From: Gp6-AA40 sp036802945
Lineage (GTDB): Bacteria; Acidobacteriota; Vicinamibacteria; Vicinamibacterales; UBA2999
Length of the DNA stretch: 64,000 nucleotides
NCBI GenBank assembly: GCA_036802945.1
Contig: DAIRVG010000014.1
Span: 3,754-67,753, forward strand
Direction: 5' to 3'
Position 1 is the stretch's first letter. Each line of letters starts with the position of its first letter. The position numbers and the translations under genes were made by a program. The notes under the pieces are model-generated. The model worked only from the letters and a program-made list of their open reading frames with translations. It had not been told where the DNA came from and made no database searches. Positions 41,178-50,733 of this stretch are shown here, piece by piece.

Positions 41178-42857
41178 TCAGCGCGTACGCGTCTTCCGGA
41201 CGTCGCCCGCTAGGATCGTCCAGGCCATCCAGAATCCACCGGCGGCCGCCGCCAGGAAGAGCAACATCGCAAGCCCTGGATAGCCGAAGATCGTCATGGT
41301 CGTCGGCACGCGCATCAGCATGGCCGCGCCGACGATGAGCGCCGCCAGCACGAGGCCGAGGGCGATCCGGTTCGCCACCTTCTGCAACCCTTCGATGATC
41401 GATCCCTGATCGATCACTTCGACCTTGAATTTCAAATCATTGGCGACAAGCGAGTCGAGAATCCTGTTGACCCGTCGGGGTAGCCTTTCAGCGAACTCGC
41501 GGACCTCGAGCGCCGCCGCGAAGACATTGGACGGCGTGGCGCTCTTGAGCATGCGCCTCCGCATGAGGCTCGTCGCGTTGCGGCGCATCGACGCGGTTGC
41601 GTCGAAGTCCGGGTCAAGCACTCGGCCGATCTCGTCGAGGTGCAGCAACGTCTTGCCGAGCAGCGCGAGGTCCGGCGACATTTTCAATCCGTGCCGGCTT
41701 CCGCTGCGTGACATTTCCAGCATGACCCGCCCGACGTTCATCTCCCGCATGGTCGCACGATGAAACCGGCCGACGAGGTCGGTAACCTCGCGGCGCATCT
41801 CGGCTTCGTCGAAGTCCTCACGCCGCTCGCCGACCGCGATCACGACGTCCGCCGCTTCTTCTCCCCGCCCCTCGCCAATCGCCAGCAGGAGCTTGAACAA
41901 CTGCTCCTGGAGCGGCGCCGAGAGGCGTCCCACCATCCCAAGATCGATCAGCGCGATGCGACGGTCAGTCGTGAGCAGGACATTTCCGGGATGGGGATCC
42001 GCATGAAAGACGCCGTCAAGCAGAATCTGCTGCAGGTATGCCCTGAACAGTTCCTCCGCGAGCGCCCCGCCATCGACTTCTGTCCATTCGACGCGGCTGA
42101 CCGCGGTGATCTTCGCGCCACCGACGTAGTCCATGGTCAGCACGCGCGCGGTTGAATAGTCGTCGACCGGCAGCGGAATGACGATGTGCTCGAAGTTGCG
42201 GAGCTGGTGGGCGATCGTGACCAGATTGCGCGCCTCTTCGCGGTAGTCGAGCTCAGACATCAGCGTGCGCTTGAACTCGTCGAGCAGGCGCGCGGCGTCG
42301 ATGTGACGATACGCGCCCCCTATCCGATCGATGACGACCGCAATCTCACGCAGAGCGGTTAGATCCTTCTCGACTCGCTCCTCGACGCCTGGACGCTGGA
42401 CCTTGACTGCCACGACGCGTCCGCCGCGGAGCACGGCGCGGTGGACCTGTCCAAGCGACGCCGCCGCTATCGGCACCTTGTCGAATTCGGCGAACGCGCT
42501 CGATATGCGTACGCCCAGCTCGTCGCGGATCGTGCGCTCGACCTCCTCGAACGGGAACGGCTCCACGTGATCCTGCAGCCGCGCGAGTGCATCGAGATAC
42601 GCGGGTGGAAGGAGATCGGCGCGCGTCGAGAGAATCTGTCCAAGCTTGATGAACGTAGGGCCGAGCGATTCGAGATCTGTGGCGAATGCTTCGGCAGCCG
42701 CCGGGTCGGACGCCGCGGCATCCTCGCCCGCCATCGCTTTGGTGACAAACTCCGCGCGGCCGTATTTCGCCACGAACCACGCGAAATCTTTGTAGCGAGT
42801 CAGGCGTCCGCTCATGACGGACTCGCGGAGCAACGGACGTGCCCACGCGAGTGACAT
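41178..42857 (-). CDS. UbiB/ABC1 family atypical kinase
   Basis: 559 aa from the ATG at 42857; the ATG at 42815 is possible. ABC1 features: KxGQ motif (GPTFIKLGQILSTRADLLPP), Ala-rich loop (PIAAASLGQVHRAVL), catalytic Lys (VVAVKVQRPGV), VFHADPHPGNVLL and LIDLGMVGRL with the metal-binding Asp. Two C-terminal hydrophobic helices (IALGLVLAALIVGAAMLM, LAMLLFLAAAAGGFWMAWTI) anchor it to the membrane. UbiB proteins support ubiquinone or other isoprenoid-lipid synthesis by an ATPase activity. No quinone genes are adjacent. Confidence in family high, pathway inferred. Confidence 0.93.
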   Translation of the reverse strand: MSLAWARPLLRESVMSGRLTRYKDFAWFVAKYGRAEFVTKAMAGEDAAASDPAAAEAFATDLESLGPTFIKLGQILSTRADLLPPAYLDALARLQDHVEPFPFEEVERTIRDELGVRISSAFAEFDKVPIAAASLGQVHRAVLRGGRVVAVKVQRPGVEERVEKDLTALREIAVVIDRIGGAYRHIDAARLLDEFKRTLMSELDYREEARNLVTIAHQLRNFEHIVIPLPVDDYSTARVLTMDYVGGAKITAVSRVEWTEVDGGALAEELFRAYLQQILLDGVFHADPHPGNVLLTTDRRIALIDLGMVGRLSAPLQEQLFKLLLAIGEGRGEEAADVVIAVGERREDFDEAEMRREVTDLVGRFHRATMREMNVGRVMLEMSRSGSRHGLKMSPDLALLGKTLLHLDEIGRVLDPDFDATASMRRNATSLMRRRMLKSATPSNVFAAALEVREFAERLPRRVNRILDSLVANDLKFKVEVIDQGSIIEGLQKVANRIALGLVLAALIVGAAMLMRVPTTMTIFGYPGLAMLLFLAAAAGGFWMAWTILAGDVRKTRTR

Positions 42858-42923
42858 GCCATTCTTTTCGGTTGAGCTTTGATTGAAGGATCGATCGTCG
42901 AAACGCGGTGGTAAGCTCGATTT

Positions 42924-43121
42924 ATGGACGATGACACCCGCAACACCGTGCGCTCGGATCGCCGAGCGAAGTCGCGCAGCGGCCGGCGCGAAGACGATTC
43001 GCCGCGGCCGTGGTACATGCGTCGACGCCTCTGGCTGACTGCTGCGTCCATAGTGTTCGTCGGTTGGAAACGGATTCGTCGGATCGTCCGCCCCTCCAGC
43101 CGCACCGACGTTGCCGCCTAG
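42924..43121 (+). CDS. Very small basic hypothetical protein
   Basis: 65 aa. Charged, Arg-rich N-terminus, one short hydrophobic stretch (LWLTAASIVFVGW) and a basic tail. No clear ribosome site. Divergent from the UbiB-type gene, 66 bp away. Could be spurious. Confidence 0.35.
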   Translation: MDDDTRNTVRSDRRAKSRSGRREDDSPRPWYMRRRLWLTAASIVFVGWKRIRRIVRPSSRTDVAA

Positions 43122-43233
43122 CTGGTCCGCATCTTGCGCACGGTGTAGCTGTGTTCTGGAATCAGGCGTGTTCGAGCAAGTCCGCCCGCGACGTGTGTTG
43201 GGAACGAATACAGTTCGACCGAGGAGAGTTCTA

Positions 43234-43455
43234 ATGGACTTCGCAGTCCGACACGCACTGGACGGAGAGCGGGGCACCGGTACCGCTCGGCAGTGCCCAC
43301 AGTGCCGCGAGGACGCGCTGGTTCTCCACCGTCGTCACGTCAGCCCGGCGCATCTAGGTACTCCGCTCGTCACTGAGTTCTACGGATGCGACTGCTGCGA
43401 CGCCCGATATCAGTACTCGCCCGCTGAAAACCGCTGGCGGCCTATCTATCAGTAG
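43234..43455 (+). CDS. Small zinc-ribbon-like protein
   Basis: 73 aa with a strong ribosome site (GAGGAGAG) 4 bp before the ATG. Two CxxC pairs, CPQC at about 21-24 and CDCC at about 52-55, with a His-rich middle (LHRRHVSP), suggest a treble-clef or ribbon zinc site. No family recognised. A repeat array follows directly. The good ribosome site and cysteine pattern argue for a true gene. Confidence 0.7.
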   Translation: MDFAVRHALDGERGTGTARQCPQCREDALVLHRRHVSPAHLGTPLVTEFYGCDCCDARYQYSPAENRWRPIYQ

Positions 43456-43531
43456 CAAGCTCCAACTCCCAACTTCCAACTCCGAAGGCGACGACTCGTA
43501 CCTCGAACTCCGAACTTCTAAGACACTTTGG
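43456..43531. repeat. CAACTCC-type repeat arms
   Basis: AGCTCCAACTCCCAACTTCC, a GAAGG tip, then CTCGAACTCCGAACTTC, imperfect direct 7-8 bp units at the convergent end of the zinc-ribbon and addA genes. Confidence 0.75.
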
Positions 43532-43562
43532 GAAACCGGCTGCCTGCCGCCCTGTCGGCTGT

Positions 43563-46500
43563 TCACACCTTCATCAGCACTGGTCGCGCTCGACGTCCAG
43601 TCGCGCGGGTAATTGCTTCCGCATACAAGCCGACCTGACGGCCGTACTGCATCAGCAGATCGCCTTCCGCACGATCTGTCTTGAAATCGATCACCGTCAC
43701 CAGGTCGCCAGCCTCGAATGCGAAGTCGACCACGCCTTCCACGAGCACTCCATCGATCACCACGGTCACCGGCGTTTCGCGAAGGCATCGTCCGGCGTCC
43801 TGCGCACGCCTCGCATCCCCGAGCAGCGGATGCGCGAGCACTGATCGAACTACGGCGGTCGCCGAGTCGATTTCGGCCTCGGTCGCGTCGACGATGCGGC
43901 CCTGTGTACGGACCACCGCTTCGACGGTCACCTCATCCGCGTCGAGCGCTACGGTCGCAAGCGCCGCGTGCACGAGCGTGCCGTACCGCGGACCCACGGG
44001 ACGGCCAGGCGCAAGATCGAACGCGATGACCTCGACGTTTTCCTGGATACGGGATTCGGGATTCGGGATTCGATCCGTCCGGATCCCGGTTCCCTGATCC
44101 CGGATCCCGGCGGCCGCCCACTCAGTCGCCGTTCTCACCTTCAGCGACGGCACCTTGCCCGCTGCGATCGCCCCCTCGCGCTGCTGTCGCCACGTGCGAT
44201 AGCGCCGCTCTCCTGCGGCCACCGTTTCCGCCGACACGTCCTTCGAGATCAATTCCTGCCGCCTGAGCCCGAAAGGCGGCTCGGCGCCGAGCCGCAGCGC
44301 CGACGGATCCCACCAGACAACGTCGTATGAGGCCGCCGGCGTTTCGCCATCGAAGTGATGGAGGCCTGGACATACGGTGCTCGCGCGCGCGGTCTCATCG
44401 TCCGGGCGCCAAAGAACCGAGTCTTTGCGGAAGGAGGGACATCCGGGCGCGGCGTGTTGATTGCGAGTTGTCGCAGGCGGCGGATAGATCGCGCTGTTGA
44501 GCGCGCCGATCCAGCGATCGTACGGTTCGTCGCCGACAGCCGGCACGACAAGCAGATCGCGCGCGCGGGTGGCGGCGACATACGCGACGCGGATCCCTTC
44601 CTCGCGCTCGCGCGCCTGTTCGAGCGGCTGGTGCAGCAGCAGGTCCCGGGGAGACCACCCGCCAATGCGCAGCGCACAGAGTCCGCTCGGCGCGTCGAGG
44701 TGGCGTGACGCTTCGGCGGGCGCCAGGTTCGCGGTGATGTCCGCGAGAACGACGACGGGAAACTCGAGCCCCTTGGCCTTGTGGACCGTCATCAGGCGCA
44801 CGCCGTCGCTGCCTTCCTCGACGATCGGGGCTTCCGCCGCCTGGCTCTGCTCGGCTGCTTCACGCAGGTCGTCGACAAATCCGCGGAACGAGATGCCGCC
44901 GGACAGATCGTATTGACGCGCGAGCTCTGCGACATGAAGCACGTTGGCAAGGACCTGCTCTCCCGCACGGCGCAGCGCGAAACCAACATGGGCGCGCGTC
45001 TCGTCGAGCACCCTCGTAATCGTGTCGGCAACGGGCACGCGGTTTCGGCCATTGTGGAGCCGCGCCAGCAGCCGCAGCGCGTCTCCCACGGGCGTGAGGT
45101 GATCCGGCAGCGCGTCGGGAACTTTGAACGGATTGAACGAACGGCCGAAGCGGTGGTGATAGTCGAGGAGATCCTCGTCGCCAATCGCAAACAGCGCACC
45201 GCGCAGGGTTGCGAACACCGACAGCTCATCATCCGGCCACTCGATCGCGGCAAGCGCCGCACGCAGCGTCTCGATCTCCTCGCGGTTGTGAAACGCGCGG
45301 CCGCCGACGAGCAGATGCTTGATCCCCCGGGCTTCGAGCGCGTCGAGGTAGGCGCGCGTCATGTCCGTGGTGTAGCTGACGAAGCGCCGGAAAAGAATGC
45401 AGACGTGACGCGCCTCGACCTTCACCGCGACCGCGTCACTGCCGCGGCGCTCGGTGACCGTCCATCCGCTCTCGTGGATGAGCCAGTCAACAAAGGCGCC
45501 AACCGCGTCGGGGAGCGAATGCTCGATTGCCACGCCGGACAGATTGCGCTTGCCGTATGGACGCGGCACCGGAAGCGCAACCACCGAGGGTTGCGCGCTC
45601 GCCGGTCGATACGGCGTCATTGCCACGTAGCCTGCCTGGAGCGTTTGCGGATCCTGACGCATCACGTTCCCGAATGCGGCGTTCACGACTGATTGGATGT
45701 TGGGCACGCTGCGGAAGCTCGTCGTGAGCGGGATCCTGATGGCTCCCTGCCCGACAAGCTGCTTGCACACGGCCTGATAAATACCAACGTCTGCGCGGCG
45801 GAAACGGTAGATGGACTGCTTCGGATCGCCGACGACGAACAGCTTGCCTGGCACGGGACGGACGTGCGTCCAGTCACGTTCGCGCCAGTCGTCTGCGGCC
45901 AGGAGCATCAGGATCTCGGCCTGGAGCGGGTCGGTGTCCTGGAACTCATCGATGAAGATGCGCTGAAATCGCGCCTGGAAATCGCGACGCACCTCGTCGA
46001 CGTCGCGCACGAGGTCCCGCGCGCGCAACAACAGATCGAGGAAGTCGAGCGCGCCGGTGCGCATCTTCAGCTCTTGATATCGCTCGATGCTGCCGCGCAA
46101 CTCATCGCGCAGCAGCGCCGCAAGATCCGCATCCGCGTCCATCGCGAAGCCGTCAAGCGCATTCAGCAGCGACTGGTGCGCGGCGTGCACGTCCGCCCGC
46201 GCAACGCCCTTGCCGAAGGTCGAGCCGTAGCCTTTCCGCGCGCGGCGGAAATCACGATCCCGACGCAGATCGACCAGTACGGCTTCGGCCGTGTCGTAGT
46301 CACCGGAGGCGATCAGCGCGCGGAGGTCCTCGCTGGCGCGGCGTGCCGGAGCGGTATCCAGAAACAGCGCGTCGCTCGTCTTGGACGGTTGTGCGGTCAG
46401 CCCGGCACACGCGTGGACCTGTGGCGCGATCGCGTCAACCGCGCGATCGCGATCGAACGGGGGACGTGACCAGGGCGCGGGAAAGTCGCGCCACTCCGCA

Positions 46501-47078
46501 AGGTCCCAACCGGCGCGGCGGATGCGCTCGACCGGGCCGTCTTCATCGGGATCGCCCGTCGCCGTTGGACGGCTCGTGCGGCGAAGAGATCGCCGCACGC
46601 CTTCGGGCGCTTCCCGCAGCACCTCCTGAAACCACGCGTTGAACGCTTCCTCGTAACAACGTCGCGCCTGTCCCTCGGTCAATACCGTGAACAGCGGATC
46701 GATACCGGCTTCGACCGGCCGCTCGCGAAGAAGATCGGCGCAAAAACCGTGAATCGTGCTGAGGTGTGCCTCTTCGAGATTCTTGAGGGCATTCTCCAGC
46801 CGCTGGCGGGCAACCGAGTCACGTTCGGCCGCGTGCCTGGCGCGCTCGAGCTCCTCGCGCAGCCGCAGCTTCAGCTCACCCGCCGCCTTTTCGGTAAATG
46901 TCACGGCGACGATGGTTGTGACGTCAGCCTTCCCTTCGACAATGACGCGCAGGATGCGCTTCACCAACTCAGTTGTCTTGCCGGTGCCGGCAGCCGCTTC
47001 AACGACAAGGGTATCGTCGAGCGCGGTTTCGATCTGACGCCTGGCGTGATGGTCGGCAAGTGGCCCGATCGCGCTCAT
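43563..47078 (-). CDS. AddA-like UvrD helicase-nuclease
   Basis: 1171 aa from the ATG at 47078, whose ATGA overlaps the stop of the addB-like gene. Superfamily 1 helicase motifs: Walker A (VVEAAAGTGKTTELVKR, about 26-42), FTEKAAGELKLRLRE, STIHGFCADLLRERP, DEFQDTDPLQAEIL (motif II), VGDPKQSIYRFRRADV (motif III), VMTVHKAKGLEFPVV and VAATRARDLLVVP. The C-terminal PD-(D/E)XK nuclease has GVVDFAFEAGDLVTVIDFKT and RQVGLYAEAI. With AddB it would resect double-strand breaks up to a Chi-like site for RecA loading. A heptad hairpin is inserted in frame near residue 1000. Confidence 0.9.
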   Translation of the reverse strand: MSAIGPLADHHARRQIETALDDTLVVEAAAGTGKTTELVKRILRVIVEGKADVTTIVAVTFTEKAAGELKLRLREELERARHAAERDSVARQRLENALKNLEEAHLSTIHGFCADLLRERPVEAGIDPLFTVLTEGQARRCYEEAFNAWFQEVLREAPEGVRRSLRRTSRPTATGDPDEDGPVERIRRAGWDLAEWRDFPAPWSRPPFDRDRAVDAIAPQVHACAGLTAQPSKTSDALFLDTAPARRASEDLRALIASGDYDTAEAVLVDLRRDRDFRRARKGYGSTFGKGVARADVHAAHQSLLNALDGFAMDADADLAALLRDELRGSIERYQELKMRTGALDFLDLLLRARDLVRDVDEVRRDFQARFQRIFIDEFQDTDPLQAEILMLLAADDWRERDWTHVRPVPGKLFVVGDPKQSIYRFRRADVGIYQAVCKQLVGQGAIRIPLTTSFRSVPNIQSVVNAAFGNVMRQDPQTLQAGYVAMTPYRPASAQPSVVALPVPRPYGKRNLSGVAIEHSLPDAVGAFVDWLIHESGWTVTERRGSDAVAVKVEARHVCILFRRFVSYTTDMTRAYLDALEARGIKHLLVGGRAFHNREEIETLRAALAAIEWPDDELSVFATLRGALFAIGDEDLLDYHHRFGRSFNPFKVPDALPDHLTPVGDALRLLARLHNGRNRVPVADTITRVLDETRAHVGFALRRAGEQVLANVLHVAELARQYDLSGGISFRGFVDDLREAAEQSQAAEAPIVEEGSDGVRLMTVHKAKGLEFPVVVLADITANLAPAEASRHLDAPSGLCALRIGGWSPRDLLLHQPLEQAREREEGIRVAYVAATRARDLLVVPAVGDEPYDRWIGALNSAIYPPPATTRNQHAAPGCPSFRKDSVLWRPDDETARASTVCPGLHHFDGETPAASYDVVWWDPSALRLGAEPPFGLRRQELISKDVSAETVAAGERRYRTWRQQREGAIAAGKVPSLKVRTATEWAAAGIRDQGTGIRTDRIPNPESRIQENVEVIAFDLAPGRPVGPRYGTLVHAALATVALDADEVTVEAVVRTQGRIVDATEAEIDSATAVVRSVLAHPLLGDARRAQDAGRCLRETPVTVVIDGVLVEGVVDFAFEAGDLVTVIDFKTDRAEGDLLMQYGRQVGLYAEAITRATGRRARPVLMKV
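44046..44112. repeat. GGGATTC/GATCCCG heptad hairpin inside addA
   Basis: Four GGGATTC-like copies, a short CGATCCGTCCGG centre, then four complementary GATCCC-type copies, about 67 bp. Read in frame as GIRDQGTGIRTDRIPNPES, which has no place in the family. Confidence 0.9.
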
Positions 47079-50000
47079 GGGCGGCTCCGCAGCTCGGTGA
47101 GATCGCTCAGTCGCTCCTTCGGCTTCCGACCGACCCGCTCTTCCTCGTTCGGTCCGCAGACCGGACGGAAGTCGCACCACACGCACGCGCCTTCGGCGGG
47201 CGCCGCCGCGAGATTGCCGCGCTCGATGGCACGATCCACGATCTCCAGCGCCTCGATTCCCATCCGGCGCGATGCGACGTCGAGCTTCACGGGCTGTTCT
47301 TTGTAGCCGCCGGCAGCCGTGCAGAAGGACAGGCGCGATTCGACGACCCTCTTCCCCGTCACCTGTTCCATGACAAGCGAATAGAGCACCGGCTGCAGGA
47401 CGGCGCCTCCCCCGATCACGAGCGGTGGTCTGGTGCGATCCTTCCCCGTCTTATGATCCGTGACTCGGAGCGATCCATCCTGGCTGTGCTCTTCGACCAG
47501 ATCAATCGAGCCGCGGAGGGTAAAGCGGTTGTCGATGGTGACGGCGTCGCGGACGCTGCGCGGATCGCGTTCTTCGTCGATGAGCAAACCGAATGAGAAC
47601 TCGAAGAAACGGGGCACCCAGCCTTCCACGCCGGAGGAGACACTGCGCGCCCACCCTCGAAGGTCGCGAGCGATCGCGCCAACCTCTTCCCGCCAGACGC
47701 GCTCGATTGCAGGGACGAGCTGTTCTCGATATTCGTCCGCCACTTTCGCCATGACCTCGTCCAACACGATGAGGGCTGATTCGACGGACGCGCGCGTCAC
47801 GGGCAGCGCGCCACGATCTTCCAGCTCGCGGAAAAAGCTCGCCTGCATGCGATGGACGAGACTTCCCTTCGTCAACGGATCCAGGCGCTGCAGTGGATGT
47901 GGCTGCTCTGCGGGCTGGAGTCGGTAGATCGCACCGAGAAGAAACTGATAGGGGCACGCCGCAAACCGTTGAAGGGCCGACAACGAGTACGGACGCGCGC
48001 CGAGACGGTGCGATGCAAGCGCGTCGCGCGTTCGTTCGTTGACGCGCGTGAGGCCATCGAAATGCGACCAGGTCTTCTCCGCGCGCGCCCATCGATCCGT
48101 GACCGATCGCCGGAGCGCGGGATTCTGCTTCAGGATGTACTGGGCATGTCCGCGGACGGTGGCGGGGTCACCAGCATCGAGCAGCGTTCGCAGCACCGAG
48201 AGGTCATGCTCCTGATCGTCGATCGCTCGATCGGGATCGGCGGGCGCCGGCCAGGCGAGACTCGGATCGCCCGCTTCCGCGGCACCTCTCGCCAGCGTTT
48301 CATGATCGGGAATGCGGCCGGTCGCGCCACGGAGCACATCGAGCGCGTAGAACGACGGCACACGGGCGCGCCCTTCCGCGATTTCGAGACGCGGGTACGA
48401 CACATACAGCCGTTCGCTCGCCGCGCCTACTGCGAGATGCAGCAACAGCCGCTCTCGTCGTCCGCGCTCTGCGCGGGTGGGAAGCGGTGTGCGGCGCAGA
48501 CCCTCGGCGTTGCGGCGCGGATCCTGTGGGTCCGCGTTCAGTTGTTCTCGTGCGCCATCGAGCAGCAGCGGGTCCTGCCGCAGCTTTTGCGGAAACATGC
48601 GCTCGGCAAGGCCCGGGAGGAACACGACTCTGAATGCGCGGCCGCGAGCGTGTCCCGGACTCGTCACGAGCACGCGTCCGTAGCGGCGCGGCGGCGGTTC
48701 GCTCTCCACGAGTCGCAGCCGCTCCGACAGCACGCTTCGGACTTCGGCCAGTGCCACAGGGCCGACCGTCGCCATTGGCCGCAGGTCGGCAAGGATGCGC
48801 ATGACGTACGTGGGCGTGTTCAGGACCCGTGGCGCCAGCGCTTCCAGCGCGCGCAGCCAGACGCCCCACGTCGCTGACTGCGGCCACGCGGCCATCTGCG
48901 TGATCAACGGGAGCGCAAACGCCCGGAGCTCCGAGAGGCGCGCCAGGTCGCGCTCGATCCCGAGGGCACGCGCCGACTCCGGATCGTCGCGCCGCACTTC
49001 TTCAAGCTGTCTGGTGAATTGCGCGGCCAAGCCATCGAGCCTCCTCGCCCATCGCGCGGGATCGCCGCCGACGACCGATGCGTCGACAATCAGCCGCTCC
49101 CACCGGCGCGGCGCCGGCAGCGATCGCGCCTCGCCCGCAGGTTCGTCCGGAATCGCATCGGTTCGGAAGCCGGCAAAGACCTCGTTCGTCGGGGTCAGAC
49201 TCGGGTGATGGCCATCACCCGGGTCTGACCCCAGAACCGGGATTTGACCCAGCGACAGGTATTCGGCGAATCGACGGGCCGATAGTCCTTCCACCGCGCA
49301 CGCCAGGAGGGCGAGAAACGCGCGGCCGGCTGGATGTGGCCGCCGCGTCCCGCGATCGAACCAGGCTGGAATGTCCGCTCGGTGCAGCGCGTGCTCGAAC
49401 AGGCCGTGATAGTGGTGGGGGGTGCGCACGAGAATCGCGATGTCGTCGAACGGCACGCCGCGGCGGGCTTCCTCGAGAATCCGGCGAGCAATTTCGACCG
49501 CCTCGCGTCCTTCACCTGGCGCGGAGAAGAAACGCAACGTCGCATCCTCGTCGCGCTCCGGCGGCGTTTCGTCGCTGAAGAGGCACGCGCGCAGCTGCTC
49601 CAGACCGGAAGACGAGGGCTCCGAGATGCATTCCACGATGCCGCCCGCCCGTTCGAGGACGTTGCGCGCATTGCGATCGTGGGAGGGAACCGTGCAGAGA
49701 ATCGCGCCAGCGACGCCGCAAAGCGCGCAGACGAACTGCACTTCCGCCGGAGAGTCGAGGGCCACGTCGAGCAGCAGCAGCGGCGCACGAAGCTCGGCGA
49801 GGTCTGCGACAGCCGCGGCAGCAATCGAGAACAGACGCGCGCGATCCGCGGACGCCGCTTCGACAAACTCTTCGTCCACTCGAGCGAGGAGCAGCATGAG
49901 ATCCGCTCCGGCGTCTCCGGCGTGTCGAACCGCCTCCAGCGTAATGCCAGCCACACGCAACTCGCCGAGCGTCTGCGCGAGCGCGCGCGGAAAACCTGGC

Positions 50001-50383
50001 GTCGCGGCCACACGCGCCAGGTAAGTGAGCGCGCCGCCACGGGACGCGTCAAACGCCGCACGCGCGGCCACCGCTTCGGCGCCAAGCGGCGTCGCCGCGG
50101 CAATCCCCTGTCCGGCAAGCCGCGCAACCGCGACGCGAGCGGCGATCTGCGTCAGGCTGTAGCGTGCGAGGCCGATCGTCGCACCGCGCTCGACAGCAAT
50201 CCGCCGTGCGAGATCATCGGCCGCGCCACGCGTGGCGCCGACGATCGTGATCGGCTGGTCAGCGGGGAATTGTCTGAGAAAGGATGCGGCGGCCTCGAGA
50301 CGCGCGGCGGCGGATGCCGCCTCGACGATGCGGAACGATGTTTCATGCCGCGCTTCGTCAGCGCGGCGAGTTGATGCGTTCAT
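47075..50383 (-). CDS. AddB-like PD-(D/E)XK nuclease with iron-sulfur cluster
   Basis: 1102 aa, start taken as the ATG at 50383. The N-terminal region has ITIVGATRGAADDLARRI but no true Walker A, as expected for AddB-type subunits. The inactive helicase-like body includes DIAILVRTPHHYHGLFEHAL, VLVTSPGHARGRAFRVVFLP and LYVSYPRLE. C-terminal nuclease: KGSLVHRMQASFF, GSIDLVEEHSQDGSLRVTDH KTGKDR, and QPVLYSL. Cysteines in FAACPYQF and CVWCDFRPVCG form the [4Fe-4S] site. Partner of the downstream addA-like gene, with a 4-bp overlap. A 42-bp palindrome lies in frame at 49191-49232. Confidence 0.9.
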   Translation of the reverse strand: MNASTRRADEARHETSFRIVEAASAAARLEAAASFLRQFPADQPITIVGATRGAADDLARRIAVERGATIGLARYSLTQIAARVAVARLAGQGIAAATPLGAEAVAARAAFDASRGGALTYLARVAATPGFPRALAQTLGELRVAGITLEAVRHAGDAGADLMLLLARVDEEFVEAASADRARLFSIAAAAVADLAELRAPLLLLDVALDSPAEVQFVCALCGVAGAILCTVPSHDRNARNVLERAGGIVECISEPSSSGLEQLRACLFSDETPPERDEDATLRFFSAPGEGREAVEIARRILEEARRGVPFDDIAILVRTPHHYHGLFEHALHRADIPAWFDRGTRRPHPAGRAFLALLACAVEGLSARRFAEYLSLGQIPVLGSDPGDGHHPSLTPTNEVFAGFRTDAIPDEPAGEARSLPAPRRWERLIVDASVVGGDPARWARRLDGLAAQFTRQLEEVRRDDPESARALGIERDLARLSELRAFALPLITQMAAWPQSATWGVWLRALEALAPRVLNTPTYVMRILADLRPMATVGPVALAEVRSVLSERLRLVESEPPPRRYGRVLVTSPGHARGRAFRVVFLPGLAERMFPQKLRQDPLLLDGAREQLNADPQDPRRNAEGLRRTPLPTRAERGRRERLLLHLAVGAASERLYVSYPRLEIAEGRARVPSFYALDVLRGATGRIPDHETLARGAAEAGDPSLAWPAPADPDRAIDDQEHDLSVLRTLLDAGDPATVRGHAQYILKQNPALRRSVTDRWARAEKTWSHFDGLTRVNERTRDALASHRLGARPYSLSALQRFAACPYQFLLGAIYRLQPAEQPHPLQRLDPLTKGSLVHRMQASFFRELEDRGALPVTRASVESALIVLDEVMAKVADEYREQLVPAIERVWREEVGAIARDLRGWARSVSSGVEGWVPRFFEFSFGLLIDEERDPRSVRDAVTIDNRFTLRGSIDLVEEHSQDGSLRVTDHKTGKDRTRPPLVIGGGAVLQPVLYSLVMEQVTGKRVVESRLSFCTAAGGYKEQPVKLDVASRRMGIEALEIVDRAIERGNLAAAPAEGACVWCDFRPVCGPNEEERVGRKPKERLSDLTELRSRP
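49191..49232. repeat. 42-bp near-perfect palindrome inside addB (REP-like)
   Basis: Two 21-bp arms (left GGGGTCAGACTCGGGTGATG plus G, right its complement with one mismatch) meet at 49211/49212. The ends GGGGTCAGAC and GTCTGACCCC resemble repetitive extragenic palindromes linked to REP-associated tyrosine transposases. In frame, read as GSDPGDGHHPSLTPT. Confidence 0.88.
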
Positions 50384-50733
50384 CGACAAGCCTGCCCCGG
50401 GCGCCATGCCGGGAATCCGGGAACGGCAACACCACGTCGCCGTGCAGAAGGAAACCTATCACAGAACCTGAACCTGAACGACGCCGTTCACGCGAACCTG
50501 AACGACGATATCGTTCACGCTTCTATGTTCTCGCTGCTCGGTTCGTGTTCAAGTTCGGTTCCACGTTCCCGGTTCCTTGTTCCGGGTTCGCCGGCCCGAA
50601 CATCGAACCGCGAAGCGCGAAAATCGAACCCGAACCTGAACACGAACCGAGAAGGGAGAACGAAGAAGAGTGAACCTCCGTTGGCCTGAAATCCCCCTTG
50701 ACCCATCGCGTCAGCGGAGGGAGACTCTGCCCC
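50384..50733. other. 350-bp intergenic region holding a long hairpin repeat
   Basis: Between the divergent addB-like and bicupin genes. From 50464 to 50673 it is filled by an inverted GAACCTG/GTTC repeat. No gene or RNA was recognised. GGAGGGAGA at about 50716 may serve as ribosome site for the bicupin gene, though it is 10 bp or more away. Confidence 0.7.
50464..50673. repeat. Long GTTC/GAAC inverted repeat, upstream copy
   Basis: GAACCTGAACCTGAACGACG leads into CGTTCACGCTTCTATGTTCT, GTTCGTGTTCAAGTTCGG and TTGTTCCGGGTTCG, a loop, then CGAACCCGAACCTGAACACG. Near-identical in layout and sequence to the copy at 51801. Confidence 0.9.

Noticed and set aside
49334..50374. 346-residue plus-strand frame over the addB-like gene
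   Set aside because: Shadow of a recognised gene; composition dominated by Arg and no family features.
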